From Dyadobacter sp. SG02 (lineage in GTDB: Bacteria; Bacteroidota; Bacteroidia; Cytophagales; Spirosomataceae), in NCBI RefSeq assembly GCF_900109045.1, contig NZ_FNYL01000015.1:62001-126000 (forward strand): a stretch of DNA of 64,000 nucleotides, given 5' to 3'. Positions 34,488 through 42,877 of this stretch are shown here, one piece after another. The position numbers and the translations under genes are program-made. The notes beneath the pieces are model-generated. The model ran no database searches, was not told the DNA's origin, and was given only the letters and a program-made list of their open reading frames with translations. Position 1 is the stretch's first letter; the number at the start of each line of letters is the position of its first letter.

Positions 34488-36086
34488 TCATTCCCGGTAC
34501 TCTTTAATCCGAAGCGCCAGATAGGGTGTCATGGGCAAGCGGATCGCTGTTCTTTTCTTGTCGTAAATGCGGTAGTCGGTGGTTTCGGCAATTTCGAAGA
34601 TCTCGGGACGCTCATCGACCGTCATATTCCAGGTGTCGATGACCTCTACCTTGAACTTCCGCCCCGCCTTCGGCCCGCCCTTACGCGGTAAGCTGAATTC
34701 CCATTCCGGTTGCATATTTTTACCCAAGTATACCAGATAATAGCTGCTGTCGGCACGTGCGGTATGGTGGTCTTTCCACGGGTCCGACAATTCCAGCGGC
34801 CCCGGTGCTTCTTCCAATATCTTCCTTAAAAAGCCGATCCGGGCCGGGCTACTTCCGATCAGGCGACCACCTTTGGCCCAAAAAATAGTATCGCCCGCAT
34901 TCTTGTAGGTTTCCCCGTGCGTCACATACGTACCCGCGATCACGCCCTGCCAGAATGCCTCCGTCATTTCCTCACCGCTCAAATGCCCCCAGCGCTGCAG
35001 CAAATCCCCCTCATAGCACACCTCATCATACACCATCGGCTTAAAAAACACATCCCTCAAAAGCGTCGCGCGACCAAAATCCTCCACGGTGGATCCGTTC
35101 TGAATGCTCACGTGGGTAAACTCCGGCTTCCAGTTGTCATAATAAACGCTTCCGTTATGAATCGAACAAAGATGGCCGTACGGGTCCGCGTTCACCACCG
35201 CTTTGGTATAAATGTCCCAATCGGCGCGTGGCTTGGTTTTGACATAATCGAATTCATTCGCCATCGACCACCACACGTTCCGGAAAGAAGCCAGACGTGC
35301 CGTCAGGTACCGGATATATTTCAGATCGTTCTCTCTACCAAGACTGTCGAATCCCCAATGACCCTTATCGTACGGGTGAAAAATGATCAAATCGGCCTCG
35401 ATACCCAGTTTTTTCAGATCGTCGATCCGCTTTTCAAGGTGTTGAAAAAACGCCGGCTCAAACCGCGAGAGGTCCCATTGAAATTTCGGTTTACCCTTCG
35501 CATCTCTCGTTTCCGACTTCTTTACATAAGGATAGTACGGCGGCTCATTCTCGACATGCGCGTAAAATTTAGGAAAAACACACATCCTCACCTTGTTGAA
35601 AGGTGCATTCGCGAGTGTTTTCAAGGTGACTTCCTCCAAACCCCCGGGCTGGTGCGTCCACGCGTACAAAGTTGTCCCGAAAGGATAATAGCGCTTGCCA
35701 TCCGCATATTTAAAATGATATGTATCAGCCACTTGCACCGGTCCGTGATTATCCTTACCCGGTTCTACACAACTGAACGTTCCGGTTTTACCATTCAAAG
35801 ATTTAAGGTTGCTGATCGTCTTGTACTTCCATTCACCCGTTTTTTGAGGCATGAAACGAACTTTGTACTGCCCATTACCATCATAAAACCCGTCTGCCTT
35901 CAACCTTTCGGCACCGTTTGAAAACTCGGCGGATAGACTGACGTCCGCAAACGGATTGCCGGTTTGCGGGCCGGTCAGCGTAATTTCAAACCGCTCCCAG
36001 CGCTCCACGGGGCGCTCCACACCGTCCTGTCCAAATGCGGAAAGAGAACACCAAAAAAGAGCTATAACTAAACCATTAAACTTCAT
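34488..36086 (-). CDS. DUF5060 exported glycosidase-like protein (DUF5060 + TIM barrel + DUF5605-like C-domain)
   Basis: About 532 residues from the ATG at 36086 (signal peptide LVIALFWCSLSAFGQ). N-terminal DUF5060 beta-sandwich (about 20-100: VERWERFEITLTGPQTGNPFADVSLSAEF), then a DUF4038-like TIM barrel (YPFGTTLYAW, FPKFYAHVENEPPY, VWWSMANEFDYVK with a Glu in NEFD, MVYDEVCYEGDL with a second Glu), then a C-terminal beta-domain as in DUF5605. The two Glu residues are good candidates for acid/base and nucleophile. The gene starts 3 bp after the FGGY kinase stop, so an exported hydrolase and a cytoplasmic kinase are co-transcribed. Distantly similar in architecture to the GH140-like protein at 22792. 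Substrate not known. Confidence 0.82.
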   Translation of the reverse strand: MKFNGLVIALFWCSLSAFGQDGVERPVERWERFEITLTGPQTGNPFADVSLSAEFSNGAERLKADGFYDGNGQYKVRFMPQKTGEWKYKTISNLKSLNGKTGTFSCVEPGKDNHGPVQVADTYHFKYADGKRYYPFGTTLYAWTHQPGGLEEVTLKTLANAPFNKVRMCVFPKFYAHVENEPPYYPYVKKSETRDAKGKPKFQWDLSRFEPAFFQHLEKRIDDLKKLGIEADLIIFHPYDKGHWGFDSLGRENDLKYIRYLTARLASFRNVWWSMANEFDYVKTKPRADWDIYTKAVVNADPYGHLCSIHNGSVYYDNWKPEFTHVSIQNGSTVEDFGRATLLRDVFFKPMVYDEVCYEGDLLQRWGHLSGEEMTEAFWQGVIAGTYVTHGETYKNAGDTIFWAKGGRLIGSSPARIGFLRKILEEAPGPLELSDPWKDHHTARADSSYYLVYLGKNMQPEWEFSLPRKGGPKAGRKFKVEVIDTWNMTVDERPEIFEIAETTDYRIYDKKRTAIRLPMTPYLALRIKEYRE

Positions 36087-36088
36087 AA

Positions 36089-37600
36089 TCAATGTGTTAT
36101 ATAAACCTGCGGTGTCGTACCTACGGCATCTTGCCAACCCCGGTAAGCTGTCCTCACTGCTTCGTTGGCAGCATTGGGCAAGATCGATGAATGGCCCGCA
36201 CTTAATTTTTGTAAATAGTCGATATCGGGATAAACACCTGAATACAATCCTGATAAGTACGCCGCACCCAAAGCTGAAACTTCCGGAAATCCGAGATTAA
36301 CGACCGGCTTTTCAAGCAAATCGGCCAGCAGTTGTACGACGAAAGAATTGGAAGTTAACCCTCCATCCACCTTCAATTCCTCCAACGCAATGCCCGTATC
36401 CGATTCCATAGCCACGATCACGTCTTTGATCTGAAAAGGAATGGATTCCAGCGCCGCGCGAACAATATGATTTTTGTTGGTATTGAATGTGAGACCTGTA
36501 ATGGATGCTTTTCGGTTCATATCCCAGTGCGGAGCACCCAGCCCGCTGAATGCCGGAACAAGGTAAACGCCGCCGCTATCGTTGACCGAACGAGCCATAG
36601 ATTCCGTTTCCCGAACCTCATTGAACAGTCCGAGGTGTGTTTTGAGCCATTCGATCGTTGCTCCGCAGGTCACGATCACGCCTTCCAGCGCATACTCTAC
36701 CCTGTCGCCCGCGCTCCAACCGATTGTGGTAACCATGCCTTTATGCGAAGCCTTCGGTTCAGGGCCGATGTTCATCAGGATCGACGAGCCTGTACCCAAT
36801 GTGGCTTTCGCAATACCAGGACTGAAACATCCTTCGCCGAACGCAGCCGCATGTGAGTCGCCGATCATCGCTGTAACCGGTATGGTAGAGGGCAGCAACC
36901 CACCAAAATCCGTCGCACCAAAATGCGAAGAAGACGACTGAATACCAGGCAAATGCAACCCATCCAACCCAAAAGACCGTATTAGTTCCTCGTCCCAGGT
37001 CAATGTTTCAAGGTTAAAAAACAGCGTCCGCGATGCATTGGTGTGGTCGGTGAGGTAGGCCGCCCCGCCAGTCAGTTGATGCAAAAGCCAGGTATCTACC
37101 GTTCCAAAAAATGCATTGCCCTGCGCAATCGCCTGTTTGACGCGTTCATTGTAAAGGTTCAGCCAAATTACCTTTGAGCCGGAAAAGTAAGGATCGGCCA
37201 GCAGACCGGTCTTTTGCCGGATTGTTTCTTCCAATCCCGTATTGCGCAATTGCTCGCAGACCGCCATCGACCGCTTGCATTGCCAGACTACCGCATGGTG
37301 CAACGGCTTTCCCTCATTATCCCAAAGCACAAACGTCTCCCGCTGATTGGAAATACCGCACGAACGGATATCCTCTATACGTCCATCCTTCGAGGTAAGG
37401 TCGGCTAGGCATTTGGCGACCGACGCGAGTACATTCTCAAAAATTTCCCGGGGATCTTGTTCTACCAGGCCACCTTCCAGATACATCGTACGCAACGGCT
37501 CGCTGCCGCGTGCCACCACCGCTCCTTTCTCGTTAAAAATGACGGTTTTAGTACTGCTCGTACCCTGATCGATCGCCAGAACAAATGGGCCATTCAACAT
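36089..37600 (-). CDS. FGGY-family carbohydrate kinase, glycerol-kinase-like with altered substrate pocket
   Basis: ATP-dependent sugar/polyol kinase of 503 residues, very similar in layout to GlpK: AIDQGTSSTKTV (phosphate 1), SNQRETFVLWD with R87-E88, VVWQCKR with W106, DPYFSGSKV with Y138, GDSHAAAFG with D248, and VDGGLTSNSF near 411. Five of six glycerol contacts of GlpK are conserved, but the position of GlpK F270 is Ser273 (GTGSSILM instead of GTGCFMLM). The fructose-bisphosphate-site residues of E. coli GlpK are not evident. No glpF or glpD is near. Co-transcribed with an exported DUF5060 glycosidase, it more likely phosphorylates a ketose or branched sugar. D-apulose kinase is an FGGY enzyme, so that is a candidate; glycerol kinase remains the default alternative. 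Confidence 0.85.
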   Translation of the reverse strand: MLNGPFVLAIDQGTSSTKTVIFNEKGAVVARGSEPLRTMYLEGGLVEQDPREIFENVLASVAKCLADLTSKDGRIEDIRSCGISNQRETFVLWDNEGKPLHHAVVWQCKRSMAVCEQLRNTGLEETIRQKTGLLADPYFSGSKVIWLNLYNERVKQAIAQGNAFFGTVDTWLLHQLTGGAAYLTDHTNASRTLFFNLETLTWDEELIRSFGLDGLHLPGIQSSSSHFGATDFGGLLPSTIPVTAMIGDSHAAAFGEGCFSPGIAKATLGTGSSILMNIGPEPKASHKGMVTTIGWSAGDRVEYALEGVIVTCGATIEWLKTHLGLFNEVRETESMARSVNDSGGVYLVPAFSGLGAPHWDMNRKASITGLTFNTNKNHIVRAALESIPFQIKDVIVAMESDTGIALEELKVDGGLTSNSFVVQLLADLLEKPVVNLGFPEVSALGAAYLSGLYSGVYPDIDYLQKLSAGHSSILPNAANEAVRTAYRGWQDAVGTTPQVYITH

Positions 37601-37694
37601 TCGCGAAGCATTATTTTGAATATGTTAAACCATTTTCTGTTTACTAAAACAAAGAAAAGAAAAACAATCGAAAACAAAGCTAAAAAATATTGAT

Positions 37695-38036
37695 TTATTT
37701 ATGTGGTATATTGCCTTCGGTACAATTTACAGGCTTACTGAGCTGCTTGAACTTCGCTGCAATGTTTTTAAATGAGACTATCAGCATCATCAAACCTCCC
37801 AACGCAAAGAATATTATGTCAAGCCGCGTCTCGATCGGGCAGTTCGACGTATCAAAGGACATGTAAATGATTTTAAGGGATGAACAGATCGCCAAAAAGT
37901 CCGCAAAGATGATCACGACGTCTTTTTCCTGTATGTTCTGAAATCCGCAGCGGACAGTCGCAACAATCGTGTAGGCTACACAGCCCAATAGACTTACAGC
38001 CAACGAAATGGCATAAGGATTTGAATACTTTTCCAT
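37695..38036 (-). CDS. Small multi-pass membrane protein, function unknown
   Basis: 113 residues with three or so hydrophobic segments (about 8-28, 40-60, 75-90). Not recognised. Upstream gap to the glycine-zipper gene is 17 bp, so the two may be one unit. Nothing links it to the sugar genes. Confidence 0.55.
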   Translation of the reverse strand: MEKYSNPYAISLAVSLLGCVAYTIVATVRCGFQNIQEKDVVIIFADFLAICSSLKIIYMSFDTSNCPIETRLDIIFFALGGLMMLIVSFKNIAAKFKQLSKPVNCTEGNIPHK

Positions 38037-38053
38037 ACAATCATTCGTGGATG

Positions 38054-38290
38054 TTAATGACTGCAGTCTGCGGCACGTTGTATTTTAGGCTTGCTGGCCG
38101 CCTTTGCGCCATCACAAGGCTTGATGATATGATTTTCTTTTTTATCGTACCAAAATCCAAGCGTTGCGCCAGCAGCAAATCCGACGACTGCTCCTGCGGG
38201 ACCGAAGAAGAAGCCTGCCAATAATCCTAGTGCAACACCAAACGAAGTTGGGTTACCCAATTCGTTCCTATTTTCTGTATTCGTATTCAT
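38054..38290 (-). CDS. Small glycine-zipper membrane protein
   Basis: 78 residues from the ATG at 38290. One long hydrophobic glycine-rich segment (FGVALGLLAGFFFGPAGAVVGFAAGATLGFWY, a GxxxG/AxxxG-rich glycine zipper) flanked by polar ends. Function unknown; such proteins sit in membranes and often self-associate. Two overlapping palindromes lie about 90 bp upstream. Confidence 0.6.
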   Translation of the reverse strand: MNTNTENRNELGNPTSFGVALGLLAGFFFGPAGAVVGFAAGATLGFWYDKKENHIIKPCDGAKAASKPKIQRAADCSH

Positions 38291-38380
38291 ATCAGTGCGT
38301 GATTTATAGTTTAACAAAGAACTAACCTAACAAAACTAGCACTATGTCAAAGCAATGTCAAGCATCTATCCGGTTTTATC

Positions 38381-38402
38381 CGTTTGTAAACGTTTGCAAA
38401 CG
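38381..38402. promoter_or_regulatory. Overlapping palindromes CGTTTGTAAACG / CGTTTGCAAACG (LacI-type operator candidate)
   Basis: The second half (38391-38402) is a perfect 12-bp palindrome and the first (38381-38392) has one mismatch; they share two bases. The core AAACGTTT and TTTGCAAA resemble LacI/CcpA-family operators. Position: 90 bp upstream of the glycine-zipper gene and just after the stop of the DUF5703 gene. A related palindrome CAAACGTTTG lies at 55541-55550. Confidence 0.35.
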
Positions 38403-38413
38403 ACTACAAATAA

Positions 38414-40750
38414 CTAATCATCACATTTTGAGCTAATTACATCATTTCTCCTATACTCGGGCGTTACTTTAAGCTTCACGATTTTCCCCTCTTTCCACTC
38501 CCCTTCCACCACCGTGTTCTTTGGTGCGTGGAGCTTGAATTGCACGTCCCAATCATCGGGCCACGCAGGCAACAGATAGATCGAATCACCGTGCGTTTGC
38601 ATGAGCATTTCCTGCAAGCCAATCATCCCGGAGCCGCCCCAGTTGTGATCGGGTACCCAATCGTGGCCCGGGCCCCAGAATGCCGGGAAACGGCGACCGG
38701 AGTCCTGTAATTTTTTAATGGTCAATGCGGCTGCTTCTTCGGTAAGGCCTAAACGGGCGCAGAAGATCCCGTCCTGGTGCCAGCTTGTGTGGTTGCGGTT
38801 TTTGATAGCTTCCGTATCGTATTTCCAGGTATTGATCGCCGTTTCGAGGTCGGGCTTACCGATGCCGTAAATGCCGTAAGGGTATACCGGGTACAATTGC
38901 GGGATTTCGGTGTTTTGGATGCGTTCCCACGCCTGTGCGGGCGCGATCGTGCGATGCCCCTGCATTTCGCGGAAGCTCAGCGGCGGAACCCGTTCCAGAA
39001 TTTCATTCCAACGCTTGCGCTGCGCCTCGTCACCGTATTCCGAAGGCAATGCAAGCATTCTTTCAAGCACGGTTTTCAAACCCGCGACGGTCGTGGCGGA
39101 GTTGTACGCCATTTTGTAGGTTTCGGCGGCGCTTCCAGGGAAAAGTACGAGATCGCCATTCTGATCCAGCTTAGCCGCGCCCCGCCGGGCTGCCAGGTAT
39201 TGATAATGCTCATCGAAAAACACGACACAGCTCTCGATCAACGGGAGGTAACTTCTAATGTCCGCACCGGTGAAATGCTGCTGGTCGAGGATCATCAGGC
39301 AAAATTCCAGCGAGGTATCCCACAGGTATTCCAGCCATTTGTTATATTCCAAACCGGGGTCGTAGCCGGCCGGTCGCTTCGAACTGTATTCGGCAAAGTT
39401 GGGCAGGCCGAAGTTCTCGATCTGCTCGGTAAACGAAGCGCCTTTGTGGCCCCAGTAATGCTGCGTACGGGTTTCCGCATTGCTTAAAATGCGTTGGTAA
39501 AACTCGAATTGCGGCTTCATCATGTCAAAATCCCCGCTTTTCAGCATCGGCCAATATACCAGCCGCTGGTTTTGCGCAGTGAAAATACCGCCGCCCCAGT
39601 TGCGGTGATCGGCGTTGAAATGATAGGAAGTATCTACAAAAACCGGGTCGTAAGTGAACAGCCCACCGTTGAATTTAGTAGGATAGGTACCGAATGCATT
39701 GCAACCGAGCATGTAGCGGAAGAGCTGGAAGTTGCGGCCAACCTGCCAAACGGGCGATGCGCCATCTTTTTTACCGACATTCAATGCAATATAACTACGT
39801 TGCCAGTACTGTTTCCACCATTCCAACGATTTTACCGACGCCGTCTTCTCGTCCAGTTTCGCTTTGGCGACCGTTTCCAAAAGTCCTTTTTTCCAGACAG
39901 CAATATCACTTTGCTGATCGGTATGCAGGTAAATGCTCAGCTGAACGCTGCGCGTGGGAGATTTGGTTTTCAACCCAAACCCCTTGAACGCCGCATCCAC
40001 GTACCGACCGCTTGCAATCGCGGGATTCGCAATCATATTCCGGCCACTCATCCATCCCCCGTAAGTGAGGTTTTTCAGCGGGTTCCAGAGTTTTGATTTC
40101 ACGGCGTCCAGCTTTTGCTGACTCACCATCACATCGAAAATCGTAGAATCGCGGTTCTGATGGTAAAATAGCACGCCATTGTTCTCGTGTCGGACGGTAT
40201 CCGGCAAAACAGTCACTACCGGCGCCGCCCATTTGTAAGAACTGGCGCTTTTGGCATTGCCTTTCATTTCCGTGACATCAGTCCGCCAGCTTTCGTACCA
40301 TGCCTGCGCGGAAACCGGTTGGTTACCCTCGATATCGACATGCACCACTGGCTTAAAAACATCCACCCAAACCTTTACAGTGGCATTCAGCTTCCCTTTT
40401 TTACCTGAAATTTCCACGTATCCCTCATTCAGCTTCAACTCTTGCCGAAAACTATCGCCCGCATCGAACGGGTTCGGTGAAAGCGCCATCCGCACGCGCC
40501 CGAGCTTGGGAAAGACATTATTTTCGTCAAAAATGCCGCTACGGGAGATGTAGAAGAGCAAATCGCCCTTCTCGACCCACACATTCAGCCCAATGTCGCC
40601 ACCGCCGCAAGGCATCGATTCGCCTGAGTTTTTGCTCTGGCTCGTCCATGTCAAATTGTATTGGTCCGGTGAGAAATCCTGTGAAAAAGCATGGTATTGG
40701 CTTAGCAACAGAAACAAAACAAAGACAAACCGGCAAGAACGAGGAGACAT
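38414..40750 (-). CDS. DUF5703-type six-hairpin glycosidase-like exported protein
   Basis: 778 residues, signal peptide ending HAFSQ. The N-terminal beta-domain is DUF5703 (NLTWTSQSKNSGESMPCGGGDIGLNVWVEKGDLLFYISRSG), followed by an (alpha/alpha)6 barrel (about 330-690: QHYWGHKGASFTEQIENFGLPN, SWHQDGIFCARLGLTEEAA, DHNWGGSGMIGLQEML) and a short C-terminal beta-sheet. Domain order recalls GH95 and GH65 relatives. Many Trp/His/Glu residues line the barrel motifs, but I cannot assign the catalytic pair. Last gene of the second SusC/SusD locus; probably acts on an oligosaccharide released from pectin. Confidence 0.78.
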   Translation of the reverse strand: MSPRSCRFVFVLFLLLSQYHAFSQDFSPDQYNLTWTSQSKNSGESMPCGGGDIGLNVWVEKGDLLFYISRSGIFDENNVFPKLGRVRMALSPNPFDAGDSFRQELKLNEGYVEISGKKGKLNATVKVWVDVFKPVVHVDIEGNQPVSAQAWYESWRTDVTEMKGNAKSASSYKWAAPVVTVLPDTVRHENNGVLFYHQNRDSTIFDVMVSQQKLDAVKSKLWNPLKNLTYGGWMSGRNMIANPAIASGRYVDAAFKGFGLKTKSPTRSVQLSIYLHTDQQSDIAVWKKGLLETVAKAKLDEKTASVKSLEWWKQYWQRSYIALNVGKKDGASPVWQVGRNFQLFRYMLGCNAFGTYPTKFNGGLFTYDPVFVDTSYHFNADHRNWGGGIFTAQNQRLVYWPMLKSGDFDMMKPQFEFYQRILSNAETRTQHYWGHKGASFTEQIENFGLPNFAEYSSKRPAGYDPGLEYNKWLEYLWDTSLEFCLMILDQQHFTGADIRSYLPLIESCVVFFDEHYQYLAARRGAAKLDQNGDLVLFPGSAAETYKMAYNSATTVAGLKTVLERMLALPSEYGDEAQRKRWNEILERVPPLSFREMQGHRTIAPAQAWERIQNTEIPQLYPVYPYGIYGIGKPDLETAINTWKYDTEAIKNRNHTSWHQDGIFCARLGLTEEAAALTIKKLQDSGRRFPAFWGPGHDWVPDHNWGGSGMIGLQEMLMQTHGDSIYLLPAWPDDWDVQFKLHAPKNTVVEGEWKEGKIVKLKVTPEYRRNDVISSKCDD

Positions 40751-40792
40751 GAGTAGATATGTAAAGGCCGAAATGGCCCGATAAAATGTAGA

Positions 40793-41728
40793 TCAGGATT
40801 GAAAAACGGTTTTCATAAAAGCGGTATTCGCGCCGAAATTACCCCTCACATCACGCGGCTTGCTCGCATCGCGCGAGCGCTCGATCACGAGCCAGCCTTT
40901 CCAGCCCATTTTGTCGAGCGTGGCTTTGACCTTTTTCATATCAAGCCGCGTGTTGTTTTGGAGCCAGACGCCGTCCTCGTCGGTACAATGGATCTGACAA
41001 ATGCGGTTTTTACCCAAAATGCGCAGTTCCTCGCAAAGATCGCGGCCTTCTTTGAGCGGGTTCGAGAAGTTGAAATAGATTTGAATGCTTTTAGAACCGA
41101 TTTCTTTCAGCAATGCTACTTCGCCTTTCGCGTCTAGAGCCGTTTCAATACCGATTACCACACCCGCCTTTTCAGCCATTTCGGCCACCTTTTTAAGCCT
41201 TTCTACGATTGCAGGACGTAATTCCGGATTTTTGACCAGATCGCCCTGGATACCCAACGGCAGGAAGGCTGTTTTAATCCCCATTTGCTTCATAGTCTCG
41301 ATACAATCGCCCACCGTCCTTTCGGCGCCGTCGCGCTTCGCGAACGATTGCGCGTAAAAACCGGTCATCGCGAGCGAGCAGATTTCCAGGTCCAGTTCTT
41401 TGGCTTTGTCGATATATTGCTGGCGCACAGCCGGGTCGGCGAGTTTATTGTCGAAAGTTGGCCGGTCGCCCAGGCCGCCCATATCCACTTCAAGGCCGTC
41501 GGCTCCAATCTCGTCTGCAAGCGGCAATGCGCTCAATTTCTGTCTTTTTAGGATCATCAAATCGATTACGGCGATCTTGTATCGCGCCTTTTTCGACATG
41601 CGGGGCATATCCATGCCGGGCATATCCATGCGGGACATATCCATGCCGGACATCTCCGCAGCCCACGACGCGAATGGCAACGCCGCCATCCCGGCAACGC
41701 AACTATTCAGAAAACTTCTTCTTTTCAT
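40793..41728 (-). CDS. Exported xylose-isomerase-like TIM-barrel protein (sugar phosphate isomerase/epimerase family) with Met-rich linker
   Basis: 311 residues. N-terminus MKRRSFLNS followed by a hydrophobic run is a twin-arginine signal. Between the signal and the barrel there is a methionine-rich stretch (residues 26-44). The barrel (about 50-305) belongs to the xylose-isomerase-like/AP-endonuclease-2 group: EIGADGLEVDMGGLG, LEICSLAMTGFY, VIGIETALDAKGE (Glu ligand), QIHCTDEDG (His), WLVIERSRD (Glu), a complete metal-ligand set. Tat export fits a folded metalloenzyme. Known exported relatives are 3-keto-glycoside-related or inositol-type isomerases; the substrate here is unknown. Confidence 0.85.
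   Translation of the reverse strand: MKRRSFLNSCVAGMAALPFASWAAEMSGMDMSRMDMPGMDMPRMSKKARYKIAVIDLMILKRQKLSALPLADEIGADGLEVDMGGLGDRPTFDNKLADPAVRQQYIDKAKELDLEICSLAMTGFYAQSFAKRDGAERTVGDCIETMKQMGIKTAFLPLGIQGDLVKNPELRPAIVERLKKVAEMAEKAGVVIGIETALDAKGEVALLKEIGSKSIQIYFNFSNPLKEGRDLCEELRILGKNRICQIHCTDEDGVWLQNNTRLDMKKVKATLDKMGWKGWLVIERSRDASKPRDVRGNFGANTAFMKTVFQS
41597..41653 (-). repeat. 15-bp tandem repeat coding for Met-Asp-Met-Pro/Ser units
   Basis: Inside the preceding gene, residues 26-44 read MSGMDMSRMDMPGMDMPRM. At DNA level this is about three and a half copies of a 15-bp unit (ATGGATATGCCCGGC and variants). It lies just after the Tat signal. MxM-rich segments can bind Cu(I) or other soft metals; replication slippage without function is the alternative. 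Confidence 0.7.
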
Positions 41729-41738
41729 GAGTTCAAAA

Positions 41739-42827
41739 TCAAATTGGCCACTGTTCTTCCACGATCGCCTTGCCTTTCAACTTCGACGGGTCGATTTTCA
41801 CGTGCTTGATCCGCTGGCGGCGCCAGGTATACACGATGTGCACCATCCCATCAGCAGTCTGGATAACAGAAGGATACGAATACTGACTAATCGGTGAATC
41901 CTCCAAAACGAGTACCGCCTCCCAGTTTTTACCATCCTTCGAAACAGCCACGTTCAGCGGCGTACGCGGTCCTTTTGGCTGACCTACCGGCGGTTTTACG
42001 TGATTATAAACCAGCAACTGCCGGCCATCCTTCAACGTCACAGCATCGGTCCCCGAGTTGTTGTTGGGCAAAGTGGAAGGTGCCACTTCCGACCACGTCT
42101 TACCCCCGTCTTTCGACCATGATTCGACGATCGAGCGGCTCTGGCTGCGGCAAAGGATCTGCATATCGCCATTGGCATACGTCAGCAGGCTCGGCTGAAC
42201 GGCTTTGATCGTCTTTCCATCGTTCAGCGGGCCTACTTTCCGCCATGTCTTCCCAAAATCGGGCGTCACCTCGAAATGCAACCGCCAGCCCAGCTCGCCT
42301 TCGGTGCTAGACGGGCACCAGAGCTCACCGTTCGCCAGCAATACGGGTTTGTTTTTCACGGGTCCCAAAAAGCCTTCCTGCAATTCCGTGGGCTTCGACC
42401 AGGTTTTACCATGGTCTTTCGAAGTAATCAGGAAACCCTTCCAGCCTGCGACGTTCGGCCCTACCTTGTAAAAAAGCATCAAATCCCCTTTCGGTACCTG
42501 GTATAAAACGGGGTTCCAGCAGGCGTAGCGCAGCTTGTCGTTCACAATGCCGTTCGCTACTTCAAAGGGTGCGGTCCATTTGTCGTTTTCGAGGCGACTT
42601 ATCCAAATGCCGACATCCGGGTTACGTTCCTTTGTACCGCCAAACCACGCGGCCACCAGTCCGGCGGGCGTTTCGGCGATGGTCGAGGCATGGCTCTCGG
42701 GGAACGGGGCGGTTTCAAAAATGAATTCGTCGACGGTAATGCCGTCCTTGAAGCTTTGTGCGCTTGCGGGCCACGCGAGTAGTGCCGCGGAGCCGCATAG
42801 CAGCCATTTTAGTAATGCTCTTCTCAT
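41739..42827 (-). CDS. Exported sialidase-family (BNR/Asp-box) protein
   Basis: About 362 residues from the ATG at 42827 (an ATG at 42845 would add six); signal peptide ALLAWPASAQ. Three or more Asp boxes are visible: SKDHGKTW, TPDFGKTW, SKDGGKTW. Other family features are FIFETAPFPESHASTIAETPAGLVAAWFGGTKE (RIP-like zone replaced by AWFGGT) and YPSVIQTADGMVHIVYTW near the end. This type (six-bladed propeller) is frequent in plant-polysaccharide loci of Bacteroidota and need not act on sialic acid. It is 9 bp upstream of the TIM-barrel gene in transcription order and part of the same operon. Confidence 0.82.
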   Translation of the reverse strand: MRRALLKWLLCGSAALLAWPASAQSFKDGITVDEFIFETAPFPESHASTIAETPAGLVAAWFGGTKERNPDVGIWISRLENDKWTAPFEVANGIVNDKLRYACWNPVLYQVPKGDLMLFYKVGPNVAGWKGFLITSKDHGKTWSKPTELQEGFLGPVKNKPVLLANGELWCPSSTEGELGWRLHFEVTPDFGKTWRKVGPLNDGKTIKAVQPSLLTYANGDMQILCRSQSRSIVESWSKDGGKTWSEVAPSTLPNNNSGTDAVTLKDGRQLLVYNHVKPPVGQPKGPRTPLNVAVSKDGKNWEAVLVLEDSPISQYSYPSVIQTADGMVHIVYTWRRQRIKHVKIDPSKLKGKAIVEEQWPI

Positions 42828-42877
42828 GGGTTGGGTTCTTTGCATTGAAATGTTGGTTAATGCTGCCATGCAGGGGT

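Noticed and set aside
34917..35921. Plus-strand frame of about 334 codons opposite the DUF5060 gene
   Set aside because: Composition is Arg/Ile/His-rich and without domains; the minus-strand protein is clearly real.
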